Shown: in pieces, positions 23,953 through 32,017 of the stretch | Layout: the number at the start of each line of letters is the position of its first letter | How positions within the stretch are numbered: position 1 is the first letter of the stretch | NCBI GenBank assembly: GCA_028689835.1 | Contig: JAQVCK010000007.1 | Location: 1 to 33,785 of the forward strand | Source of the DNA: Pygmaiobacter sp. | GTDB lineage: Bacteria; Bacillota; Clostridia; Oscillospirales; Ruminococcaceae | Direction: 5' to 3' | Length of the DNA: 33,785 bases | The notes under the pieces: generated by a model | Database searches by the model: none | What the model was told of the DNA's origin: nothing | What the model saw: the letters and a program-made list of their open reading frames with translations, nothing else | Program-made: the position numbers and the translations under genes

Positions 23953-24195
23953 TCACACTGGCGGCTGTTCTTCGCCGTCTTTTTTAGTGCCCCACTTTGC
24001 TTTTACCCAGTTTATCAGCAAAAACACGGCAAAGCTGGCCCCATAACAGGCCACAAAGCCGATGATTGCGTGTTGCCACAGCGGGGGCCAGGTGCTGTTG
24101 TAGTTTTGGGCCAGCAGCAACCTTGGCAGCACCGTGCCACCCAGCATACCCCCAATGCCAACCCCAACTGCCTGCTTTGCCGCTTTTTTTATCAT
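23953..24195 (-). CDS. Small two-helix membrane protein of unknown function
   Basis: An 80-residue protein with two hydrophobic segments: about 9-29 (Gly-rich, GVGIGGMLGGTVLPRLLLA) and about 45-66 (IIGFVACYGASFAVFLLINWV). The C-terminus is charged (KAKWGTKKDGEE). ATG at 24195 is chosen because it has AGGGCAG upstream and lies 28 nt after the rmlB stop; the frame is open further upstream but would overlap rmlB. It is the last gene of the glycosyltransferase-rml operon. I do not recognise a family. Position suggests a link to polysaccharide assembly, but this is context only. Confidence 0.6.
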   Translation of the reverse strand: MIKKAAKQAVGVGIGGMLGGTVLPRLLLAQNYNSTWPPLWQHAIIGFVACYGASFAVFLLINWVKAKWGTKKDGEEQPPV

Positions 24196-24223
24196 CTGCC
24201 CTGTTATTGTATGCTCTGCCGCC

Positions 24224-25279
24224 TCAGCGGTTTTTATACATCTCTTTGTAGTACTCAAGGTAAGCACCGCTGGTCACGCGCTCCATCCACTCGGTGTTCG
24301 CAAGGTACCAGTCAATCGTCTTTTCAATGCCCACTTCAAAGGTCGTCTCCGGGTACCAGCCCAGCTCGTCCTTGATCTTCTGTGGGTCAATGCCATAGCG
24401 GCGGTCGTGGCCCTTGCGGTCCTCCACGTATTTAATCAGCGTCTCGTTGATCGACGGGTCAAACTTTTCTGCCAGCGAAGCAATGATGCGTTTCACAATA
24501 AAGATGTTCGGGCGCTCGTTGTGCCCGCCCACGTTGTACACCTCGCCAATGCGGCCGTCCTCCGCCACCATGTCAATGGCCTTGCAGTGGTCCTCCACAT
24601 ACAGCCAGTCGCGCACGTTCATGCCATCGCCGTACACCGGCAGACCCTTTTTGGTCTTGGCGTTGTTGATCATCAGCGGGATCAGCTTTTCGGGGAACTG
24701 GTACGGCCCGTAGTTGTTCGAGCAGCGGGTGATGTTCACCGGGAAGCCGTACGTGTCGTGGAACGCCATGACAAACATGTCGGCGCTGGTTTTGCTGGCC
24801 GAGTACGGGCTGTGCGGGCACAGCGGGGTCTCCTCGGTGAAATAGCCGGTGTCGCCCAGCGAGCCGTACACCTCATCGGTCGATACCTGCAAGTATTTTT
24901 TGCCGGGCAAAAAGCCGTCGCCCTGTGCCCACGCGGTTTTGGCGCATTGCAGCAGGTTCACGGTACCGCCCACGTTGGTCTCCTCAAAAATTTCCGGGTT
25001 TTTGATGCTGCGGTCCACATGGCTTTCAGCCGCAAAGTTGATCACCGTGTCAAAGTCGTACTTTGCAAACAGCGCGCTGATGGCCTCGCGGTCGCAGATG
25101 TCGGCCTGCACAAACACATGGCGTTTGTCGCCCTCAATCGACTTCAAATTTTCAAGGTTGCCGGCATAGGTCAGCTTATCCACGTTGACAATTTTAATGT
25201 CGCTGTATTTGTCCAGCATGTAAAGCACAAAGTTGGAACCAATAAACCCGGCACCGCCGGTAACAAGGTAAGTTTTCAT
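24224..25279 (-). CDS. rmlB: dTDP-glucose 4,6-dehydratase
   Basis: A 351-residue extended SDR that converts dTDP-glucose to dTDP-4-dehydro-6-deoxyglucose, step two of dTDP-L-rhamnose synthesis. The NAD-binding GGAGFIGSNFV is at 7-17. VDRSIKNPEIFEETN, the STDEVYGSLG region with its catalytic Thr-Asp-Glu, and YSASKTSADMF (YxxxK) are all diagnostic, as is the downstream RCSNNYGPYQFPEKLIP. The length is standard. ATG at 25279 is preceded by GGAGG and lies 1 nt after the rmlD stop, so the two are coupled. Confidence 0.96.
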   Translation of the reverse strand: MKTYLVTGGAGFIGSNFVLYMLDKYSDIKIVNVDKLTYAGNLENLKSIEGDKRHVFVQADICDREAISALFAKYDFDTVINFAAESHVDRSIKNPEIFEETNVGGTVNLLQCAKTAWAQGDGFLPGKKYLQVSTDEVYGSLGDTGYFTEETPLCPHSPYSASKTSADMFVMAFHDTYGFPVNITRCSNNYGPYQFPEKLIPLMINNAKTKKGLPVYGDGMNVRDWLYVEDHCKAIDMVAEDGRIGEVYNVGGHNERPNIFIVKRIIASLAEKFDPSINETLIKYVEDRKGHDRRYGIDPQKIKDELGWYPETTFEVGIEKTIDWYLANTEWMERVTSGAYLEYYKEMYKNR

Positions 25280-25280
25280 A

Positions 25281-26186
25281 TTATTCCTCCGGTTTGTAAT
25301 GGGCAAAAAAGGATTGCAGCGCGTTTTGCCAGCTGCGCATCTCGTCGCCTACCGTGCAGCGCAGCATGCGGTTTTCCAGTGCGGACCACGCCGGGCGGCG
25401 GGCCGCTTCGGGGTGGGCGGCGGCGTATTCGTCGCTCGTGCAGGGGGTCACGGTTGCCGCCGTGCCCGACAGGTGCATGATCTCCTGTGTAAAGTCATAC
25501 CAGCTGCAAATGCCATTGTTCGTGCAGTGGTAGGTGCCATACTGCTCGCTTACCGCCAGCTTTAGCAGGTGGTGGGCAAGGTCTACGGCATAAGTCGGGT
25601 TGCCCAGCTGGTCGTTTACCACCGTTAGCGCGCCCAGCTTTTTGCCGGCATTCATCATAGTAAACACAAAGTTTTTGCCAAACTTGCTGTACAACCAGGC
25701 CGTGCGCACCACAAAGCTGCGCGGGCACTGTGCGCGCACATACTCTTCGCCCAGCAGCTTGGTTTTACCATAGGCCGAAACCGGCGCGGGCAGCGCGGTC
25801 TCATCCAGAGGCACTTCGCCGTTCGGCGCGCCGCTGAACACATAGTCGGTCGAAACATGGATCAGCTTTGCCCCGGTTTCGGTGCAGGCCATCGCAAGGT
25901 TGCGCGGGCCAAGTGCATTGGCGCGAAACGCCGCGTCAGTCTCCCGCTCGCAGCCGTCCACATTGGTGAACGCCGAGCAATTGATCACCACGTCCGGCTC
26001 TTCAATACGCATCACATTGCGCACCGCAGTGAGGTCGGTGATGTCCAGTGTATCAATGTCGTAGCAGGCGACCTCTGCCCCCTGTACTTCCTGCGGCAAC
26101 GGGCCTATTTCGCTCTCCCCTGCCGCCAGCATCAACTGCAGCTCGTTGCCAAGCTGCCCTTTGGAACCGCTGATCAATATTTTCAT
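25281..26186 (-). CDS. rmlD: dTDP-4-dehydrorhamnose reductase
   Basis: A 301-residue NAD(P)H-dependent reductase for the last step of dTDP-L-rhamnose synthesis. The N-terminal MKILISGSKGQLGNEL is the RmlD nucleotide-binding loop. The hallmarks DVVINCSAFTNVDGCE, STDYVFSG and YGKTKLLGE (YxxxK) follow in order, then RTAWLYSKFGKNFV and the substrate-site DQLGNPTYA. ATG at 26186 follows AAAGGAT. It lies between rmlA (24 nt) and rmlB (1 nt). It normally needs RmlC product; rmlC is not in this operon. Confidence 0.95.
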   Translation of the reverse strand: MKILISGSKGQLGNELQLMLAAGESEIGPLPQEVQGAEVACYDIDTLDITDLTAVRNVMRIEEPDVVINCSAFTNVDGCERETDAAFRANALGPRNLAMACTETGAKLIHVSTDYVFSGAPNGEVPLDETALPAPVSAYGKTKLLGEEYVRAQCPRSFVVRTAWLYSKFGKNFVFTMMNAGKKLGALTVVNDQLGNPTYAVDLAHHLLKLAVSEQYGTYHCTNNGICSWYDFTQEIMHLSGTAATVTPCTSDEYAAAHPEAARRPAWSALENRMLRCTVGDEMRSWQNALQSFFAHYKPEE

Positions 26187-26210
26187 TTTGCAAAGATCCT
26201 TTCTCGTCAC

Positions 26211-27095
26211 TCAGTAGAGGATTTTACCTTCCGCTACTCGTTTGAGGTGTTCGCCATACGGCGATTTGCCATACCGTTTTGCCGATTCCAGCAGTTTTTC
26301 TTTCGTGATCCAGCCGTTTTTATAGCCGATCTCCTCCAACGCCGAAATCGTAATGCCCTGCCGCTTTTCGACCATGCGCACAAAGTCGGCCGCGTCCACC
26401 AGGCTTTCCATCGTGCCGGTGTCCAGCCAGGCAAACCCGCGCCCAAGGCGCTGTAAATCCAGCGTGCCATCCTGCAAATACAAATCGTTGAGGCTGGTAA
26501 TCTCCAGCTCGCCGCGTGCCGACGGGCGCACATTTTTTGACATTTCTACAACGCGTTTATCGTAAAAATACAGCCCGGTAATCGCGTAGTTCGACTTCGG
26601 GTGCGCCGGCTTTTCTTCTACTGATAGCACCTTGCCGTTTTCGTCAAACTCGGCAATGCCAAACCGCTCGGGGTCGTTGACATAGTAGCCAAAAATCGTC
26701 GCGCGGCCCTCTTCTGCATTTTTTACCGCAGCACGCAGCAGGTTGCCAAAGTTGTTGCCGTAAAAAATGTTGTCGCCCAGCACCATCGCGCAGGGCTCGT
26801 CGCCAATAAACTCTTCGCCCAGCAAAAAGGCCTGTGCAAGCCCATCCGGTGACGGCTGCACCTTGTAGGACAGCGACAGCCCAAAATCACTGCCGTCGCC
26901 CAGCAGCTCTTCAAAGCGCGGGGTGTCCTGCGGGGTGGAAATAATCAAAATTTCGCGAATGCCCGCCAGCATCAGGGTAGAAAGCGGGTAATAGATCATC
27001 GGTTTGTCATAGACTGGCAGTAACTGCTTGCTGGTCACCATCGTCAGCGGGTACAGCCGGGTGCCGGCGCCGCCGGCAAGTACGATTCCCTTCAT
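26211..27095 (-). CDS. rmlA: Glucose-1-phosphate thymidylyltransferase
   Basis: A 294-residue nucleotidyltransferase that makes dTDP-glucose from dTTP and glucose-1-phosphate, the first step of dTDP-rhamnose synthesis. It starts [18 protein letters not shown], the pyrophosphorylase signature with the catalytic Arg and a nearby Lys. [32 protein letters not shown] and the metal-binding LGDNIFYG follow. The length equals the family norm. The ATG has AAAGGAGC upstream and lies 27 nt after the glycosyltransferase stop. The enzyme is normally feedback-inhibited by dTDP-rhamnose. Confidence 0.97.
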   Translation of the reverse strand: MKGIVLAGGAGTRLYPLTMVTSKQLLPVYDKPMIYYPLSTLMLAGIREILIISTPQDTPRFEELLGDGSDFGLSLSYKVQPSPDGLAQAFLLGEEFIGDEPCAMVLGDNIFYGNNFGNLLRAAVKNAEEGRATIFGYYVNDPERFGIAEFDENGKVLSVEEKPAHPKSNYAITGLYFYDKRVVEMSKNVRPSARGELEITSLNDLYLQDGTLDLQRLGRGFAWLDTGTMESLVDAADFVRMVEKRQGITISALEEIGYKNGWITKEKLLESAKRYGKSPYGEHLKRVAEGKILY

Positions 27096-27122
27096 ATGGA
27101 ATGCTCCTTTTACACAAAAAAA

Positions 27123-27926
27123 TCAATCAGGGTCACGGCGCAGCGAAAACCCCCACCGCAGCCCCCATTTACGAAAGTAACGCCCCATCGAGTGTAATTG
27201 TTGCAGGTAGCTTTTTGCATCTCTCGACGGGTTGCGGTGCCAGGCATGGCAGACCCAGGTGCCCGGCCAGTAAAAGATTTTGCCCTCAGCCCGCGCTTTT
27301 TGGGTGATGTCGGCGTCCTCCACATACATGAAATACGCTTCGTCAAACCCACCAATCGCGCGAAACGCCGCGGTGCGCACCACAAAAAAGCAGCCGCTGC
27401 AAAACCCGATCTCCTGCTCCCTAGTCAGGTCCTCATCCAGCATTAAGTAATGCCGCTCATATTTTTTTAAAAAGCCAAACGGCAGCTGCCTTGCCAGCAG
27501 GCCCATCACCGTGGGGCGGCGGCGCGGCACATACTGCTCTTCCCCAGTGGGGAACACCAGCCGCGGGGCCGCCATTGCCACTTCGGGCCGCCCATCCAAA
27601 TAATCGGCAAGCTCGCTCAGTGCGTCACGCTGCAACGTGATATCCGGGTTAATGACAAAATGGTATTCGCTTTGCAGCAATGGCAACACCGCATTGTGCC
27701 CGCTGCCAAACCCCACATTTTGGGGCAGCTGTATCACCTGTACCCGCGCATCCCCCAAAAAGCGCTGTGCCAACCGTTCGCCGGTACCGTCCGGGGAGGC
27801 ATTGTCCACGAGATATAGCGTCAAATCGACCCCTTTTGTCCAATCTAAAATCGATTGTGCCCCCGCGGCAGCCTCCTCAAAGCCGCCGTAGGTGACAATA
27901 CAGGCCGTGACCTTCTGTTTTTCCAT
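27123..27926 (-). CDS. GT2-family glycosyltransferase (rhamnosyltransferase-like)
   Basis: A 267-residue GT-A-fold inverting glycosyltransferase. ACIVTYGGFEEA opens the nucleotide-sugar domain and YLVDNASPDGT follows. NVGFGSGHNAVLP and FVINPDI (the DxD-equivalent) form the donor and metal site. GCFFVVRTAAFRAIGGFDEAYFMYVEDADI is the acceptor and catalytic region, as in WbbL/RfbN-type rhamnosyltransferases. No membrane segment is seen. ATG at 27926 is chosen (GGAG 5 nt upstream); a GTG two codons earlier is possible. It is the first gene of the rml operon, so transfer of L-rhamnose is the most likely role (inference). Confidence 0.88.
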   Translation of the reverse strand: MEKQKVTACIVTYGGFEEAAAGAQSILDWTKGVDLTLYLVDNASPDGTGERLAQRFLGDARVQVIQLPQNVGFGSGHNAVLPLLQSEYHFVINPDITLQRDALSELADYLDGRPEVAMAAPRLVFPTGEEQYVPRRRPTVMGLLARQLPFGFLKKYERHYLMLDEDLTREQEIGFCSGCFFVVRTAAFRAIGGFDEAYFMYVEDADITQKARAEGKIFYWPGTWVCHAWHRNPSRDAKSYLQQLHSMGRYFRKWGLRWGFSLRRDPD

Positions 27927-28087
27927 CTGCACTCCATCTGCGAGCAGCGGCCATCGCCGCCGCCCACGCTACTCATCTGCGCTGCCTGCACGCGGTGCGC
28001 ACAAAGCAAAAGTAGCCCCCGGCCCACCATTGCAGCGCAGCGGGCCGACAGCATTTTTTCAATTGTTTCTTCAACCGTTTCGCGGTT

Positions 28088-28116
28088 ATTATACCATGCC
28101 CGCCCCCGCTTATCAA
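28088..28116 (-). promoter_or_regulatory. Promoter of the glycosyltransferase-rml operon
   Basis: Minus strand -35 TTGATA (28116-28111), 17-bp spacer and consensus -10 TATAAT (28093-28088). The leader of about 155 nt has one small GC hairpin near the end and no terminator. Confidence 0.8.
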
Positions 28117-28130
28117 TTCTTTTATCCCCC

Positions 28131-28159
28131 TTGTATTTCGCGCCGCGCCATATTATCAT
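28131..28159 (+). promoter_or_regulatory. Promoter of the LUD-domain gene
   Basis: TTGTAT (28131-28136), 17-bp spacer and TATCAT (28154-28159). It is divergent from the rml promoter; the two -35 boxes are only 14 bp apart. Confidence 0.55.
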
Positions 28160-28210
28160 AAATGAAAAGCAACGGGCCGGTCTTCCCCGGCCTCAAAAGG
28201 GGGTAGTTTC

Positions 28211-28852
28211 ATGAATGAATTTTTAAACGAAGTGATAGAACAGCGGTTGCACCGCACGGCAAAGGCCCTGCAACAAAATAACATGGACGCTTATGTGGTC
28301 GAAACCAAAGAGCAGGTGGCACCACTGGTGCAAAGCCTTTTGGCTAAAGGTAATACTGTTTCGGTTGGCGGCAGCGCGTCGCTGGACGAATGCGGCATCC
28401 TGCCGCTGCTGCGCAGCGGAGACTACACCTTCCTTGACCGTTACGCACCGGGCATCAGTGCCGAGCAGGTACAGGACGTTTTTCGCCAGAGCTTTTTTGC
28501 AGATGCCTACCTGTGCAGCAGCAACGCCGTGACGGAAAACGGCGAGCTGTATAATGTGGACGGCAATGCAAACCGCGTGGCCGCCATGGCTTTTGGCCCC
28601 AAAAGTGTTATTTTAGTGGTCGGTTACAACAAGGTCGTGCGCGACCTCGCCGAGGCCGAGCGCCGCGTGCAAGAAGTTGCCGCACCGGCCAACACCAAAC
28701 GCCTTGGCTGCAAAACACCCTGCGCCGCCACCGGCGTGTGCGTCGACTGCAAAAGCAACGCCCGCATCTGCTGCACGGCGGTCATTCACCGCCGCCAGCG
28801 CGCCAAGGGGCGCATTAAGGTCATTTTGGTGGGCGAAGCTTTGGGCTTTTAA
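28211..28852 (+). CDS. LUD-domain protein (LutC/YkgG-like)
   Basis: A 213-residue protein of the LUD (DUF162) superfamily. GNTVSVGGSASLDECGI and the following DRYAPG are family hallmarks, and SSNAVTENGELYNVDGNANRVAAMAFGPKSVILVVGYNKVV is the most conserved block. The C-terminal Cys cluster (GCKTPCAATGVCVDCKSNARICC) suggests an Fe-S or Zn site typical of the stand-alone clostridial members. The best-known relatives belong to the L-lactate oxidation complex LutABC, but lutA and lutB are absent here, so the role is unclear. The ATG has AAAGGGGG upstream. It has its own promoter; no terminator is seen before the toxin-antitoxin pair. Confidence 0.88.
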   Translation: MNEFLNEVIEQRLHRTAKALQQNNMDAYVVETKEQVAPLVQSLLAKGNTVSVGGSASLDECGILPLLRSGDYTFLDRYAPGISAEQVQDVFRQSFFADAYLCSSNAVTENGELYNVDGNANRVAAMAFGPKSVILVVGYNKVVRDLAEAERRVQEVAAPANTKRLGCKTPCAATGVCVDCKSNARICCTAVIHRRQRAKGRIKVILVGEALGF

Positions 28853-28945
28853 ACCCACCTATACTCTATTGATTTTTAAGCCTTATAAAAAACATCACTT
28901 TAAGATTTTTATTACGTAGACTTTGCCCATATTTCATTTTATGCG

Positions 28946-28973
28946 TTGACAATTATATTATATATGATATAAT
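28946..28973 (+). promoter_or_regulatory. Promoter and operator of the HigB/HigA module
   Basis: Perfect -35 TTGACA (28946-28951), 16-bp spacer and perfect -10 TATAAT (28968-28973). The inverted repeat ATTATAT (28952-28958) / ATATAAT (28967-28973) fills the spacer and the -10, a fitting autoregulatory operator for the HigA antitoxin. Confidence 0.8.
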
Positions 28974-28991
28974 CTGTTCAGGGAGTATTTT

Positions 28992-29342
28992 ATGTGGGAA
29001 ATTGATTATTACGAAAAAGAAAATGGCAATATTCCAGTTGTGGAGTTTTTAGATAGCTTACCAAATAATATGAGTGCAAAGACTTTGCGTACTATTGATT
29101 TATTGGCATCGGCGGGAACAGCTTTAAAAGAGCCCTATGTAAAGCATATAGAGGGGCCAATATGGGAATTGCGAACTCAATTTGGAAATGATATCACTCG
29201 AGTATTTTATTTTGCATCTTGCGGTCATAGGTTTGTTCTGTTGCATGGATTTTTGAAAAAAACACAAAAAACACCCCCAAGGGAGAAAAAGCTAGCAAAA
29301 ACTTATTATGAAGATTATGAAAGGAGGTTTCTGATAAAATGA
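28992..29342 (+). CDS. higB: HigB-like toxin (RelE/ParE superfamily, Gp49-type)
   Basis: A 116-residue toxin of the phage-derived Gp49/HigB family, a ribosome-dependent mRNA endonuclease in known relatives. WEIDYYEKENGNIPVVEFLDSL, IEGPIWELRTQFGNDITRVFYF and FVLLHGFLKKTQKTP with a terminal YYEDYERR are the conserved blocks. The basic residues of the last two form the usual active face. GGGAG lies upstream of the ATG. The stop overlaps the antitoxin start by 4 nt (ATGA). The gene is much more AT-rich than its surroundings, indicating horizontal acquisition. The toxin-first order is characteristic of hig systems. Confidence 0.92.
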   Translation: MWEIDYYEKENGNIPVVEFLDSLPNNMSAKTLRTIDLLASAGTALKEPYVKHIEGPIWELRTQFGNDITRVFYFASCGHRFVLLHGFLKKTQKTPPREKKLAKTYYEDYERRFLIK

Positions 29343-29611
29343 ACCACGAAGAATATAAAAAAAGAGCTTTTGCAAAAAATCCGGTGTTAAAAATGGAATA
29401 TGAAGCGTTGGAACCGGAGTATCAATTGATGAAAGCAGCTATTGAAGCAAGAGCTAAATGCAACTTGACCCAAAAAGAATTAGCCGAAAAAGTGGGAACC
29501 TCTCAAGCTAATATCAGTAAATTAGAGCGGGGGGAGCTTAATCCTTCTCTTCTTTTCCTTAAAAAGTATGCCTCAGCCTGCAATAAAAAACTTTGTATTG
29601 TTTTTCAATAA
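29339..29611 (+). CDS. higA: HigA-like antitoxin (XRE family)
   Basis: A 90-residue antitoxin. The XRE helix-turn-helix covers about 42-80 (CNLTQKELAEKVGTSQANISKLERGELNPSLLFLKKYASA). The N-terminal 40 residues should bind HigB. AAAGGAGG precedes the ATG, which overlaps the toxin stop (ATGA), giving translational coupling. It is expected to bind the inverted repeat in the promoter and repress the pair. Base composition is AT-rich like the toxin gene. Confidence 0.92.
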   Translation: MNHEEYKKRAFAKNPVLKMEYEALEPEYQLMKAAIEARAKCNLTQKELAEKVGTSQANISKLERGELNPSLLFLKKYASACNKKLCIVFQ

Positions 29612-29668
29612 CTTCCACCTATTGAATCCCTGTCGTTTTTTACAAATATTAAAAAAATTGCTAAAGCA

Positions 29669-29705
29669 AAAAGGGAGAGGCCCCGGCCTCTCCCTTTTGT
29701 TTTTG
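29669..29705 (+). terminator. Bidirectional intrinsic terminator
   Basis: The perfect 14-bp arms AAAAGGGAGAGGCC (29669-29682) and GGCCTCTCCCTTTT (29685-29698) continue with GTTTTTG on the plus side and TGCTTTAG on the minus side. It ends the higBA and flippase transcripts from opposite directions. Confidence 0.88.
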
Positions 29706-29716
29706 TTGTCCCCTAT

Positions 29717-31189
29717 TTATGATTTGTTTCGCCGTTTGTGCCTTGCCCACAGCCGCCGGGCGGTGTCCAGCAGCGGCAGAAAATTAAAGACCACCACCGC
29801 CGCGCACAGCAGCCCGCACCACAGCATCCAACCCGGCACTTCGGCCAGCATCAGCGCCGTCTCTGCCGCAAGCAGCAGCATCGTCACCGTCATGCGGCCA
29901 AGGTGCAAATCAATATGAATATACCGGCGGGTGTTGATTGCCCGCACCACAAACACCACAAAATAGCTAAAAAACGTGGCAAAGGCCGCGCCATTGGGCC
30001 CATAGATGGGGATCAGCAGATAGTTGAGCACCAAATTCAGCACCGCACCGATCATCATCGTGTAAAAGCTGGCACCAGAGCGCAGTTCCACCATGTAAAC
30101 GCTGCCCAAAAAGGTGACAAAACAGCTGAACACCGTTGCCAACACCAAAATGGGGATGTATTGCCATGCCGCGTTGAACGGCGAATCCTTTGAAAAGGTC
30201 AGTGCCATCATAATGACCTTACTGCCCACGATGAGCCCACCTGCCACCATAAACAGCAGGCTTTGGTAACTTAAAAACACCTGGCTGAAAAACCGCGCAC
30301 GCCCCGGCGCATTGCGGTCACCGTCGGTAACGGCGGAAAGCTGCCATGCCTCGGTGAACAGCGTGCTGAACAGCATAATCACATTGGGCACGCGGTAGGC
30401 TGCCACGTACAGGCCGTTTGCCGCACTGCTGATCATCTCTTGAATAAACATGTGGTCGCTGGTGTTCGTGATCCACCAGAACATGCTGGTGGGGATCAGC
30501 GGCATCGCATAGCGCAACATTTCGCGCAACAAATGCCCGTCAAAATGCGACAGCCGCAGATAACGGTGCAGCCGCGCCGTCAAAAACAAAAACAGTGCCG
30601 AGCAAAAATCCGCTGCGGCGGTGGCCAGCACGTACCCGGCAATGCCCCAGTGAAACCCCGCGATAAACAGCACAATAAAAAACAGATACAATACGGTGTT
30701 CAGCACCCCGTCTACTGCATACAGGCGGGTGTACTGCTTTGCGCGCACAAACTGGCTGCACAGGTTGCGCAGGATGCTCATGACCACATACACATACAGC
30801 AACGTCGTGTATCCGGTCATGCCGGGGATCTTTGCCACCAGTGGCCAAAATGCAAAAAACGCCCCCACGCCCACCAGCTCGGTCAGCAGGCCTCCGGTCA
30901 ACACCGCCGCTTTGTCGTAGCTTTTGTCCAGCCCATAGCGGATGATGGCGTTTGCAACACCCACCGAGACAATGGGCAAAAATAACTGTGCCCATTTGGT
31001 AATGATGTCGGCATCGCCAAATTCGCCCATGCCGAACATGCGGGTAAAAAAGGGCATCAGCAAAAACGAGAGCACTTTGCTGGAAAAAGAGCTGATGGCA
31101 AACAACGCGGTGTTGGATACCAGCCGCTTGTATTTGTCCAAAAAATCACCTGCGTTCTTTTCAAAATCAGGTCGGGTGGCAAAGGGCAT
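29717..31189 (-). CDS. Wzx-like polysaccharide flippase (MOP superfamily)
   Basis: A 490-residue polytopic protein with about 14 hydrophobic helices. The N-terminal SNTALFAISSFSSKVLSFLLMPFFTRMFGMGEFGDADI is the typical MATE/polysaccharide-exporter opening. It would flip lipid-linked sugar repeat units across the membrane. The middle part (RYAMPLIPTSMFWWITNTSDHMFI) is characteristic of Wzx-type exporters of Firmicutes. ATG at 31189 is preferred (GAGGG 7 nt upstream); an in-frame ATG at 31213 lies 8 codons earlier. It has its own promoter, which begins in the stop region of the upstream metallopeptidase gene. The nearby rml operon suggests a rhamnose-containing polymer as cargo. Confidence 0.9.
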   Translation of the reverse strand: MPFATRPDFEKNAGDFLDKYKRLVSNTALFAISSFSSKVLSFLLMPFFTRMFGMGEFGDADIITKWAQLFLPIVSVGVANAIIRYGLDKSYDKAAVLTGGLLTELVGVGAFFAFWPLVAKIPGMTGYTTLLYVYVVMSILRNLCSQFVRAKQYTRLYAVDGVLNTVLYLFFIVLFIAGFHWGIAGYVLATAAADFCSALFLFLTARLHRYLRLSHFDGHLLREMLRYAMPLIPTSMFWWITNTSDHMFIQEMISSAANGLYVAAYRVPNVIMLFSTLFTEAWQLSAVTDGDRNAPGRARFFSQVFLSYQSLLFMVAGGLIVGSKVIMMALTFSKDSPFNAAWQYIPILVLATVFSCFVTFLGSVYMVELRSGASFYTMMIGAVLNLVLNYLLIPIYGPNGAAFATFFSYFVVFVVRAINTRRYIHIDLHLGRMTVTMLLLAAETALMLAEVPGWMLWCGLLCAAVVVFNFLPLLDTARRLWARHKRRNKS

Positions 31190-31255
31190 ACATTGTCCCT
31201 CACCGGTGCCCATTGCAACGCCATTGCAGGCGATAGGGGCACGTGGTTTTCGCTT

Positions 31256-31284
31256 ATTATACCATACGGGTCACAGCGGCTCAA
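31256..31284 (-). promoter_or_regulatory. Flippase promoter
   Basis: Minus strand -35 TTGAGC (31284-31279, overlapping the stop of the upstream gene), 17-bp spacer and consensus -10 TATAAT (31261-31256). Confidence 0.6.
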
Positions 31285-31865
31285 TCCGCAGCGTTTTTTT
31301 GCTCTGTCGGTGCCCTGCGCAGCAGGGCGCGGCGCTGGCGGTTGTCGGGCATCATGCGGTCCAGCGCACGGTGAAACGCTTTGCCGTGGTCCGGGTACCA
31401 AAAGTGCAGATACTCGTGCAACACCACATATTCTACCGCAGCCGCGGGCTGTTGGGCAAGGCGGCGGTTCAGCGTGATTTGTTTTCTTGCCGGCCGGCAG
31501 ATGCCCCACATCGATTTCAGGGTTTTCAGCACAATCTGCGGCGGCGCCCCCAGTGTCTTTTCAAACACCGGGTAATACTTTTCAAGGTAGGGGCGAAACA
31601 CCTGCATGCACTGCGCATCGGTCAGGGTACAAGGTACCGGTGCAGCATCCGCGCGCACGGCAACACGGCGGCGCGCTGCCGCAATCCACCCCGCGCGGGA
31701 GGCCACAAACCGGTCAATTTCCCCCACCGGCACCCGGCGCGGCGCACTCACCCGCACATCGCCCTGCGGGGACACGCGCAGGTTGATATTTTTGACCTTT
31801 TTGACCGTCAGCTCATACTCTACAAACCCGTCACCTGTCCATACCCTGCGCTGCAACCGCCACAC
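31281..31865 (-). CDS. YgjP-like (DUF45/M48-type) zinc metallopeptidase
   Basis: A 194-residue protein of the YgjP family. The N-terminal beta-rich part carries VKKVKNINLRVSPQGDVRVSAPRR, and SMWGICRPARKQITLNRRL precedes the zinc site VVLHEYLHFWYPDHGKAF (HExxH with a downstream His). This is the normal order and length. Members are cytosolic and associated with restriction or nucleotide metabolism in some genomes; the substrate is unknown. The start is uncertain. The frame is open to a TTG at 31955, but a good promoter lies inside that extension with its -10 at 31913-31908. I therefore favour GTG at 31865 (AAGGG 6-7 nt upstream), or TTG at 31856. Confidence 0.85.
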   Translation of the reverse strand: MWRLQRRVWTGDGFVEYELTVKKVKNINLRVSPQGDVRVSAPRRVPVGEIDRFVASRAGWIAAARRRVAVRADAAPVPCTLTDAQCMQVFRPYLEKYYPVFEKTLGAPPQIVLKTLKSMWGICRPARKQITLNRRLAQQPAAAVEYVVLHEYLHFWYPDHGKAFHRALDRMMPDNRQRRALLRRAPTEQKNAAD

Positions 31866-31907
31866 CCCTTTCCCTTGTTTTTTTACTTGCTTTTTGGTTA
31901 GTTTTTT

Positions 31908-31936
31908 ATTATACTCTACTCTTGCGGCTTTGGCAA
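31908..31936 (-). promoter_or_regulatory. Promoter of the YgjP-like gene
   Basis: Minus strand -35 TTGCCA (31936-31931), 17-bp spacer and consensus -10 TATAAT (31913-31908). The transcript would start near 31901, supporting a start codon downstream. Confidence 0.65.
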
Positions 31937-31987
31937 TTTGGGTCAGTTTCGCCAAGTTTTGCGGGGGTTTTTATACATTATTCCCGG

Positions 31988-32017
31988 TTGACACCACAAG
32001 ATATAGTGGTGTATACT
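31988..32017 (+). promoter_or_regulatory. Promoter of the second nrdD
   Basis: Perfect -35 TTGACA (31988-31993), 18-bp spacer and -10 TATACT (32012-32017). The spacer is almost entirely filled by an NrdR-box-like palindrome. Confidence 0.75.

Noticed and set aside
24134..25480. Plus-strand open frame of 448 codons opposite rmlB/rmlD
   Set aside because: It lies over two well-supported genes and its His/Val/Gln-rich translation is typical of an antisense shadow in GC-rich DNA.
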